64,000 nucleotides of DNA, from NCBI GenBank assembly GCA_035516155.1, contig DATJAP010000011.1, positions 62,001 to 126,000 on the forward strand, in the 5' to 3' direction. Positions 26,132 to 33,259 of the stretch are shown here, piece by piece (position 1 is the stretch's first letter; the number at the start of each line of letters is the position of its first letter). Made by a program: the position numbers and the translations under genes. The notes below the pieces were generated by a model. The model saw only the letters and a list, made by a program, of their open reading frames with translations, did not search any database and was not told where the DNA came from. This DNA comes from JAJYKN01 sp035516155 (lineage in GTDB: Bacteria; Nitrospirota; UBA9217).

Positions 26132-26486
26132 TACCGGCCAGGCGAGGCGCGGATGTATGGTTGAGATGTCCTGTTGATTGAGACGTGCTATGATATAAAT
26201 AGGGAGCATCAAAGACATGATAATTTGGAGCTTATCGCCGGAAAAGATTTTTCTGGTAGCAAGGGCAAGAGAAACGGATCAGGGGGTTAGAGGGAAACCT
26301 TAAGGATGATAAAATCTCTATTGCAAGGAATAGTCGGTTTTTGTGACGTATAGAGCGAAGGGTACATAGAAAAAGGGCACGAGGCGCGTTCAGGCCTCTG
26401 GTTCCGATAGTCAGTCGGAACAAGTCGCAGTGAGAGGGAGCGAGTCGCTGACGAACGGCCCCAGATGGTGGAGGAGGGAACACAGC
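26132..26486. other. Gap between MetK-like and DUF3562 genes
   Basis: No gene is supported on either strand. A possible -10 (TATGAT or TATAAA near 26189-26200) follows TTGATTGAG. A minus-strand frame covering 26232-26729 is the shadow of the following gene. Confidence 0.35.
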
Positions 26487-26744
26487 ATGGACAAGAAGAT
26501 GGTTTTCAATCACACTGTGGAACGTAATCATCAGGTTGCCATTGAGAATCTCGCTAAGAGCCTCAATCATTCTCCGGAACGCATCAATACGCTGTATGCG
26601 ATGGTCCTCAGGCACTACCTGAAAACGGCGCGGATCAAACATTTTGTCTCGGCACTCGTCACCAAACGAGTCAAGGAGTTGATAAAGGATACTAGGCTGC
26701 CTTCTGATATAGAAGGCAGGAGAAGCCATTCCCGTGAATTTTAA
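26487..26744 (+). CDS. DUF3562-like small protein
   Basis: 85 residues. The pattern matches the other DUF3562 proteins: AIENLAKSLNHSPERINTLY, then VLRHYLKTARIKHFVSALVTKRVKELI. That is two helices around a Ser-Pro-Glu turn and a basic helix. The start has GGAGGAGGGAACACAGC. It stands alone in the accessory island between the MetK-like gene and the convergent zinc-ribbon gene. Function unknown. Confidence 0.7.
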   Translation: MDKKMVFNHTVERNHQVAIENLAKSLNHSPERINTLYAMVLRHYLKTARIKHFVSALVTKRVKELIKDTRLPSDIEGRRSHSREF

Positions 26745-26839
26745 TACCGGAGGGTATGCCGATCAACGAAAATCTGCCGTGAACTTACCGTCGTTGAGTG
26801 GGAACGCATTATCTTCCAGGGAGTCTGTTTATCCGGCTC

Positions 26840-26959
26840 CTACGACGCTCTTTGGAGTTCAGCGCCGCAGCTGCATAATTCCACGACTTCCGGGCAGGTA
26901 ATCTGATACGACTTATTACAATTCGGACATACAAATTCAACCCTATATCGCGGATCCAT
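26840..26959 (-). CDS. 39-residue C4 zinc-ribbon protein under a Pho box
   Basis: The small protein reads MDPRYRVEFVCPNCNKSY, then ITCPEV and a second pair CSCGAEL. The CPNC and CSCG pairs form a compact zinc ribbon. A GGAGGTG lies 7 bases before the ATG and a four-repeat Pho box lies about 100 bases upstream, so this is a real and regulated gene although very short. Function unknown; it may bind nucleic acid or a partner protein. Confidence 0.7.
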   Translation of the reverse strand: MDPRYRVEFVCPNCNKSYQITCPEVVELCSCGAELQRAS

Positions 26960-27045
26960 TCTTGAACACCTCCGGAGATTAAAATGGCTTGCGGGAGCGT
27001 CTCGCGCTCATCGCAATCGCTGATGCCATCTTCTTTCTTAAGAAG

Positions 27046-27101
27046 AAAATACAATAATGAGTTTACAGTAGTGTGACAGTTGCATTAAACTTCCATTACG
27101 T
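27046..27101 (-). promoter_or_regulatory. Pho-box promoter E (four repeats)
   Basis: Minus-strand repeats at an 11-base period: ACGTAAT (27095-27101), GTTTAAT (27084-27090), CTGTCAC (27073-27079), CTGTAAA (27062-27068). Then a 10-base gap and TATTTT (27046-27051). It drives the 39-residue zinc ribbon. Confidence 0.7.
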
Positions 27102-27417
27102 GGTCATCCCACGAAAGGGCTGGGAGCGTTCGTGAAGAAGAATCGAGAGGAGGCCTGATAGCTGTCCCGGCGCCAGCGTCTCTAATTCATGGTTGCGAAA
27201 TAATAATACGTAACCCTTCCGGTCCGCCTGTTGCGGGCAGATATGGCCTTAATTGAATACGAATAATAAGCAGAACAGGACCATTTTTTCATCATCCCCC
27301 GCCCCGGACAGGCATGTAATAAATTATCTGATAGACAGTTGTGGAATTAGCGATTACGGTGTTATATGTAGTGATCTAATTCCGGACTTTTCGACAAGAT
27401 GATTCAAGAAGTTACAT
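27102..27417. other. Upstream region of mgtA
   Basis: Nothing definite is seen. No Pho box points right and no obvious riboswitch or leader peptide of the Salmonella mgtA type is present. The mgtA start has no strong ribosome site. Confidence 0.35.
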
Positions 27418-30057
27418 ATGATGCCTCCCTTTGTTTCTAAAAAAAATGCGGCGAAACCCATTGAGATGACTCAGAGTGAGCAGGATCTTCTCGCTATATG
27501 CGCTCTCACTCCAGAGGCGGCTCTTGCAACGGTCGGCGTATCAGAGAGGGGATTGGATCCCGATCAGGTGCGCGACCGGCGGACACGCTTCGGTTGGAAC
27601 GCGACCGCAAATCACAAAAAAACGGGTTTTCTTTATGAAATCTATCAGCGCTGCAAAAACCCCCTTGTTATTCAGCTTCTGGTCATTGCAGCGATCTCCT
27701 TCGCTATGGGTGATCTTCGCGCGACGGTTATGGTCGCTGCCATGGCCCTCCTGAGTGTGGGGCTCGGTTACTATCAGGAATCACGGGCGGACCGTGCGGT
27801 GGAAAAGCTTCAAGCCATGGTGCGCACAACCTGTGTCGCGATGCGCGAGGGAAAAGAAACAGAGCTTCTCATGGACCAATTGGTTCCCGGTGACATCGTC
27901 ATCCTCGCGGCAGGAGACATGATCCCAGCCGATTTGCGCCTTCTCAGCACCAAGGATTTTTTCGTAAGCCAGTCCGTGCTTACAGGGGAGTCGATGCCGG
28001 TCGAAAAAATGGCTGCCGCAGCAGCCACGTCCACTCAGAACGGTTTGGAATTAGCAAATGCCTGCTTTCAGGGGAGCAACGTCCTGAGCGGGTCGGCGCG
28101 TGGGCTTGTGGTTAACACCGGCAACAGAACTTACTTCGGCTCAATTTCAAAGAATCTTTCTTCACTGCGCGTCCTGACCAATTTTGACAAAGGAATCAAT
28201 GCCTTCACCTGGCTGATGATCCGTTTCATGATCGTCATGGTGGCGGTGGTTTTCCTCATTATCGGCATCACAAAGCACAACTGGCTGGAGGCGCTGCTGT
28301 TCGGCCTTGCCGTGGCCGTCGGACTTACCCCGGAGATGCTCCCGATGATTGTGACGGTCAATCTATCGAAGGGAGCGCTCGCGATGTCGCGGAAGAAAGT
28401 AATCGTCAAGAGACTCAACGCCATTCAGAACTTCGGCGCTATGGACGTATTCTGCACGGACAAGACCGGCACGCTTACTCAGGACCGCGTCGTACTCGAA
28501 AAGTATGTTGATGTAACAAACCGCCAAAGCGATGACGTGCTTCGCTATGCGTACCTGAACAGCTACTACCAGACGGGTCTGCGTAACCTGCTAGACCGGG
28601 CCATCCTGGAACACGGCGAACTTGATGTCGAGCGCACCTGCCGGAAGGTGGACGAAATTCCTTTTGATTTTTCGCGGAAGCGGATGTCGGTGATCATCGA
28701 TTATGAAGGCGCTCACGTGCTCATCTGCAAGGGAGCGGTGGAGGAAATGTTCGTTGTCTGCGACCACTACCAGGTTGATGAGGAAATCCATCCTCTCATC
28801 GAAATGCTTAAAAAAGATCTCATGGAAGAGTACCGGGCTCTGAGCGCAGACGGCTACCGGGTCCTGGCAATCGCATACCGAGAGTATCCCCAGACCCAAC
28901 AGGTCTTTTCCGCGGTGAATGAATCCGGCTTGATACTTTTAGGATATGTAGCTTTTTTCGATCCGCCGAAGGATTCCGCCCTCAAGGCGCTGGCGGAATT
29001 GCGCCGTGTGGGAGTATCCACCAAGATTCTCACCGGCGACAATGAACTCGTGACACGGAAAGTGTGCCGTGATGTCGGCTTGGAGATTGAGGGAATTGTA
29101 ACCGGTCCGCAGCTCATCGGCCTCAGCGACGACGAGCTGACGGAGCTGGCGGAAAAATCCACGGTGTTTGCCCGTTTATCACCGCTTCAGAAAGAGCAGC
29201 TGATTCGCGCCATGCATCGGGGTGGTCATGTTGTCGGATTTCTGGGAGACGGCATCAATGATGCACCGGCAATGAGAGCCGCCGATGTGGGTATTTCCGT
29301 CGACACCGCAGTCGATGTGGCTAAGGAATCGGCGGACATCATCCTCCTGGAAAAAGACCTTTCCGTTTTGGAGCAGGGGACCCTCGAGGGTCGCAAAGTA
29401 TTCGGCAACATTATCAAATATATTAAAATGGGCGCAAGCTCCAATTTCGGCAATATGTTCAGCGTTGTCGGAGCCAGCCTTTTCCTGCCTTTTATTCCCA
29501 TGGCGCCGATTCAGGTATTGGTCAACAACCTTCTTTATGATCTTTCCCAGTCCGGCATCCCAACGGACAAGGTGGATGACGAATTTCTGGAAAAACCCCG
29601 CCGCTGGAACATTAACAGCATCAAAAAGTTCATGCTGTATATCGGTCCCACAAGCTCGGTGTTCGACTACACGACGTATGCCCTGATGCTTTTTGTTTTT
29701 CACTGCGCGCGTTACTCCCTCCCGGGGGTGTCGGATAATTCCAAAGTCTATTATGAGAGTCTTTTCCACACAGGGTGGTTTGTCGAATCAATATTGACCC
29801 AGACGCTCATCGTGCACGTTATTCGGACCAATCGGATACCATTTATCCAGAGCAGGGCCAGCGCCGCCCTGACGCTGACCACGCTCACCGTCATGGCCGC
29901 GGGAATCATCCTGCCCTATTCGCCGCTGGCGGATTATCTTGGCTTCGTAAGACTCCCCGCCGCGTACTGGCTGTGGATCGTAATGACCCTCACGGCCTAC
30001 GTGTCATTGACGCACTACGTCAAAACTTGGTTTGTTCGCAAATTTGGAGGCGATTAG
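27418..30057 (+). CDS. mgtA: MgtA-type magnesium-importing P-type ATPase
   Basis: 879 residues, close to the MgtA/MgtB length. P3B hallmarks: TGES (about 188), a core GLTPEMLPMIV membrane segment, the phosphorylated Asp in CTDKTGTLTQD (about 348), TGDNELVTRKVC and GDGINDAPAM (about 610). The end has WFVRKFGGD. MgtA imports magnesium down its gradient at low external magnesium. The next gene, three bases away, is a PTS EIIA-like protein, so the pair is an operon and EIIA may control the pump. The first ATG lacks a good ribosome site. Confidence 0.88.
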   Translation: MMPPFVSKKNAAKPIEMTQSEQDLLAICALTPEAALATVGVSERGLDPDQVRDRRTRFGWNATANHKKTGFLYEIYQRCKNPLVIQLLVIAAISFAMGDLRATVMVAAMALLSVGLGYYQESRADRAVEKLQAMVRTTCVAMREGKETELLMDQLVPGDIVILAAGDMIPADLRLLSTKDFFVSQSVLTGESMPVEKMAAAAATSTQNGLELANACFQGSNVLSGSARGLVVNTGNRTYFGSISKNLSSLRVLTNFDKGINAFTWLMIRFMIVMVAVVFLIIGITKHNWLEALLFGLAVAVGLTPEMLPMIVTVNLSKGALAMSRKKVIVKRLNAIQNFGAMDVFCTDKTGTLTQDRVVLEKYVDVTNRQSDDVLRYAYLNSYYQTGLRNLLDRAILEHGELDVERTCRKVDEIPFDFSRKRMSVIIDYEGAHVLICKGAVEEMFVVCDHYQVDEEIHPLIEMLKKDLMEEYRALSADGYRVLAIAYREYPQTQQVFSAVNESGLILLGYVAFFDPPKDSALKALAELRRVGVSTKILTGDNELVTRKVCRDVGLEIEGIVTGPQLIGLSDDELTELAEKSTVFARLSPLQKEQLIRAMHRGGHVVGFLGDGINDAPAMRAADVGISVDTAVDVAKESADIILLEKDLSVLEQGTLEGRKVFGNIIKYIKMGASSNFGNMFSVVGASLFLPFIPMAPIQVLVNNLLYDLSQSGIPTDKVDDEFLEKPRRWNINSIKKFMLYIGPTSSVFDYTTYALMLFVFHCARYSLPGVSDNSKVYYESLFHTGWFVESILTQTLIVHVIRTNRIPFIQSRASAALTLTTLTVMAAGIILPYSPLADYLGFVRLPAAYWLWIVMTLTAYVSLTHYVKTWFVRKFGGD

Positions 30058-30059
30058 GC

Positions 30060-30830
30060 ATGAAAAGTCTTTTGACCGCGCTCAAGGACGGTCGGCTTGT
30101 GGAACTTCCCGACAGTGACAAAGAACAATCATTGCGATACCTTGCGCATCTTATCGAGGGCATCCCGGAACTGGGTGGGCATCTTCAGGTTGATGAAGAC
30201 GTGCTGGTTCGCGAGCGCGAGGGAAACACCGGGATCGGCCTGGGGGTGGCCTGCCCCCATACGCGCGGCACTGGTGCGGGAGAATTATGGTGCGCGGTGG
30301 GTTGGAGCCCTGCAGGGATCGATTACGGTTCTTCTGACAATCAAAAAGTTCATCTTGTGGTTATGTATTATGTCCCCGATTCAGAAAAAGCGGCTTATCT
30401 CAAGGAAGTCTCCGCGCTTGTATCAGCCATTAAAAAAGAAGAAGGCATCCAGGCGATTTCGGGTGCAGAGGATATCGCCGATGTGCGTAATCGCCTACTG
30501 GATTGGGTATCGACGGCGATTGAGGCGGGGATGCCGGAAGCCCGCGCGCGAATGGTGCGTCTGGAAGCACGGCAGGCGGCCGCCGGTTTTGCGCCCCCGG
30601 GTCTTCAGATCATTCCCGTACTCATTGTGAGCCAGCCGGGTCAACCGCCGATTGTGCTCTCGCCAAATTCGGATTTGTCCTCGGCTCTGGAAAATGACGT
30701 CGACATTTCGCCTCTCCTGAAACGACAATCATCATTCGAGAGACTGGGATATTGGTTTGTATACCGGTCCACGATGATATACGATCCTCAGCGTCCGCTC
30801 TACGATTACCTCGCTGTGAAGGTTGGATGA
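30060..30830 (+). CDS. PTS EIIA-type (PtsN-like) protein with a C-terminal extension
   Basis: 256 residues. The first 150 are an EIIA type-2 domain: an N-terminal helix and strand (KSLLTALKDGRLVELP), then LVREREGNTGIGLGVACPHTRG, in which the His of PHTR is the phospho-acceptor (about residue 66). The last 110 residues do not match EIIA and are of unknown nature. GGAGGCG lies inside the end of mgtA, so expression is coupled. EIIA proteins of this kind regulate ion transport (for example PtsN with potassium transport), which suggests a regulatory role for MgtA; this is inference. No EI or HPr lies nearby. Confidence 0.75.
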   Translation: MKSLLTALKDGRLVELPDSDKEQSLRYLAHLIEGIPELGGHLQVDEDVLVREREGNTGIGLGVACPHTRGTGAGELWCAVGWSPAGIDYGSSDNQKVHLVVMYYVPDSEKAAYLKEVSALVSAIKKEEGIQAISGAEDIADVRNRLLDWVSTAIEAGMPEARARMVRLEARQAAAGFAPPGLQIIPVLIVSQPGQPPIVLSPNSDLSSALENDVDISPLLKRQSSFERLGYWFVYRSTMIYDPQRPLYDYLAVKVG

Positions 30831-31131
30831 CTGACCATTCCTAAGGGTTCAACCCAGGGGCTTTTTGCGATTAGGTGGGTAAATTGTCCACAGGCGATGC
30901 TGGAGGCAGACTTGAGATAGTTCCTTCATTTCCCAAACAAAGAGAAAGGACAGCTCGCGGTGAACGATTATCATCAGTAATAATCAAATGATGTGGCGTT
31001 TTGACAGCCTCAAAGGACGGCGGCTCCTGCCGAATTGTCTGGATTATGGAATAGAGGAAAAAAGGGAGGAAATGAGAAGCAACCCCCTGCTTCCGGGAAA
31101 AGACGGGGAGAATATCCGGCCGGATAGGCCG
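30831..31131. other. Gap between convergent genes
   Basis: No gene, no terminator with a T-run and no repeat could be supported. Confidence 0.35.
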
Positions 31132-31503
31132 TTACAACAATATTGCCAGGAACGATAAACCCGTTCCCTGCAGCGCGGATTCGATAACAGCGCCGGTAAC
31201 CGCCTTCGTGACGACGTTGAATGCCTTTGTGGTTGCCCGGTGAATCACTTGATCGTTGGTGACGGTTTTTTCAGGATGGTAAAAACCAGCCCGCTCGAGA
31301 GTGTTCAGGATGTCCTGATGCCGGATTTCAGCGGCATTATAATGAATCAAAAGACTGCCTGTCGTGGTATTGAATTCGGCCGTGCCTATTCCGTGGCCCA
31401 TGTTCACAAGAGTTTTTTGTACCTCATAATGTACGGCGCTGTTTTTAAACAACGGATTTTTGAGTCGCAACCTTCCGGGGACATTATGAACATAGCAATT
31501 CAC
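31132..31503 (-). CDS. HMA_2-type small protein under Pho control
   Basis: 123 residues from a GTG start with AAGGAGG just upstream. It has the HMA_2 pattern: NVPGRLRLKNP, NTTTGSLLIHYN and ILNTLERAGFYH, without CxxC. A C-terminal region (about 90-123) holds a helix and hydrophobic end (AVIESALQGTGLSFLAILL), perhaps membrane-associated. Its start overlaps the end of the zinc-ribbon gene by 20 bases, so the two are coupled. Promoter F would drive both. Function unknown. Confidence 0.75.
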   Translation of the reverse strand: MNCYVHNVPGRLRLKNPLFKNSAVHYEVQKTLVNMGHGIGTAEFNTTTGSLLIHYNAAEIRHQDILNTLERAGFYHPEKTVTNDQVIHRATTKAFNVVTKAVTGAVIESALQGTGLSFLAILL

Positions 31504-31789
31504 GATGTGAAACCTCCTTCTTGTAAGGAATTTTTTCATAGGTTTTGCATACCGGATAATCCGAGCATCTGAATCGCAACCCTTGTTTATCATGCATATA
31601 CAAGTGCATTTTCAGGCCGCACTGCGGACAGGTAGGACGATTTTCCAATTCATTTCGTGCAAAGCCGAGAACGAACTGCCTTCCACAAAGCACACATTTC
31701 AGGCGCTGCTTGCCGGTTTTGACATGGCCATACTTATATACAGCCTCAGAGCGGCACACGGGACATCTAAATTCACCTGTAGCCCTCAT
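31484..31789 (-). CDS. InsA-like double zinc-ribbon protein (second copy)
   Basis: 101 residues. CPVCRSEAVYKYG ... LKCVLCGRQF is the first ribbon, and CPQCGLKMHLYM ... FRCSDYPVCKTYE the second. The architecture is the same as in 18555-18842, with about one third of the residues identical by eye. The ATG at 31822 is ruled out because it falls at the -10 of promoter F. The start at 31789 fits the transcript and is preceded by GAAAGG. It is first in a two-gene operon with an HMA_2 protein. Confidence 0.72.
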   Translation of the reverse strand: MRATGEFRCPVCRSEAVYKYGHVKTGKQRLKCVLCGRQFVLGFARNELENRPTCPQCGLKMHLYMHDKQGLRFRCSDYPVCKTYEKIPYKKEVSHRELLCS

Positions 31790-31817
31790 CCTTGCACACC
31801 TTTCTTTGTACGTTATA

Positions 31818-31873
31818 ATCATATATTAAAAGTATTACAACTCTATGACGGAAATGTTACAATTGTGTTACAT
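31818..31873 (-). promoter_or_regulatory. Pho-box promoter F (four repeats)
   Basis: Minus-strand repeats at an 11-base period: ATGTAAC (31867-31873), TTGTAAC (31856-31862), CCGTCAT (31845-31851), TTGTAAT (31834-31840). Then a 10-base gap and TATGAT (31818-31823). Predicted transcript start is about 31811. It drives the zinc-ribbon and HMA_2 pair. Confidence 0.78.
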
Positions 31874-31919
31874 TTATCATTGCCATGAACGTCTATCAGG
31901 ACTCGCAATTTGGCATATT

Positions 31920-33236
31920 TCATGATAGGCAGACTTCGGCAATTTCCTGCTCAATTGATTTCATATCACTTATTCGTGTTTCCCCGAAAAGGGCGAGCTT
32001 TGCGAAATTAGGCGGCAAGCGGCAGTCAAAGGAGTCACAGGCCAGAAAGTATTTTATATCGTCAGCCCAAATTCTTCTGAACGGTCCATCCAGCATCATC
32101 CTGCGGTAGAAAAGATACGGCGAAGTAAAGAGCGAAATCAAGGGGCCGATCATTTCCGAGGGATCTCTGAAGCACTCCCAGTGGCATTTCCGGCACGAAG
32201 AAAGCCGGTTGAGCTCCGACAGGTCGAGATCCCAAAACTTCCCCAAATCCTCGCCACCGCGGTATCCACAGGGATAGGTGTTGCCGTCACGGGCGTTTAC
32301 GAAGAGATAATCGATCCCACCTCTGCAGGCGAAGCCGTATTCCGGATTTATCTGCTGGCGCATGAGGGAATAGAGAGAACTTCTCGGCGAAAATATTCTT
32401 ATGTGGCGCCTGAATTCGGGGATCGTGTGAAAGAGGGCTTTGAACAGCAATGACTTTTCCTCTGCCGTGTAATGGGTGATGCCGGTGGTATTTGTCGCTC
32501 CATATACGGCAGATAGTCCGCTGGCGTCGCCGTTGTCAATGCTCATCGGATAGCAGGCATTCACGATCGTAAATCCCATATCGATGATCCGTTGGTAGAA
32601 TTTCTGGAATGATTGTCGGTAGTAAGCGTAGAATTGCGCAGGACCTGAAAACGGCTGCTGAACAAAGCCCCCCATATTCCTGTTGATGCCGAGGTTCGCG
32701 GACGGGTAAATGCCATGGGCATGGAAAAGCGGGAGTGCTTTTTCGATACCGGCTATAACCCTGGGAAGTCCTCTCATCGATTCGTGGACAGCGGGGTCCA
32801 CCGAGTCGATGCTTATCCAGAATGTATATAGACCGGCATCAGCTAGTTTTCCAGCCAGCTTTTTTACTCCGTCCAGATAGCCCCGCTTCTCCGGGTTCGC
32901 AAAGAGATAACCATTGGTGCCGGTCCTGGTGTATGTTATCCCCGCGCTTCTTGCGTATTTCAACAAATCGGTAATCTCGTCCAGATATAGCAGCGGCTCA
33001 CCGCCCGTAAAGGAAAGCGCTTTGACTCCCTTCCGCGCTGCGGCATCGATAATCTTTGTTGCCGTGGCCTTGTCGAGTTTAGATCGTTTGAAGGGTTCCG
33101 TCACGCGCATAGAGCACTGCGGGCACCGGGCGTTGCATGCATCGGTATATTGCACGACGAGCTGCCTGATACCCCGGTCGCGCACGAGTGGAAAGAGCGC
33201 GGTGATTGAGGGCATGCTTTTTTTAAGCGTATGCAT
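31920..33236 (-). CDS. Radical SAM protein with a C-terminal Cys-rich (SPASM-like) region
   Basis: 438 residues. The radical SAM Cys motif is CNARCPQC (34-41), giving Cx3Cx2C. A GGEPLL motif (about 79-84) contacts S-adenosylmethionine. The C-terminal part has Cys in FACRGGIDYLFVN, YPCGYRGG and SSCRKCHWEC, the pattern of a second cluster-binding domain. It follows the PHP-GT4 gene by 23 bases on the same strand, so it belongs to that Pho-box operon. The substrate is unknown. A lipid or lipid head-group is a reasonable guess from context, in analogy with hopanoid or lipid-modifying radical SAM enzymes. Confidence 0.85.
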   Translation of the reverse strand: MHTLKKSMPSITALFPLVRDRGIRQLVVQYTDACNARCPQCSMRVTEPFKRSKLDKATATKIIDAAARKGVKALSFTGGEPLLYLDEITDLLKYARSAGITYTRTGTNGYLFANPEKRGYLDGVKKLAGKLADAGLYTFWISIDSVDPAVHESMRGLPRVIAGIEKALPLFHAHGIYPSANLGINRNMGGFVQQPFSGPAQFYAYYRQSFQKFYQRIIDMGFTIVNACYPMSIDNGDASGLSAVYGATNTTGITHYTAEEKSLLFKALFHTIPEFRRHIRIFSPRSSLYSLMRQQINPEYGFACRGGIDYLFVNARDGNTYPCGYRGGEDLGKFWDLDLSELNRLSSCRKCHWECFRDPSEMIGPLISLFTSPYLFYRRMMLDGPFRRIWADDIKYFLACDSFDCRLPPNFAKLALFGETRISDMKSIEQEIAEVCLS

Positions 33237-33259
33237 CTTGGCTGGACGTCCGTTGCCCG

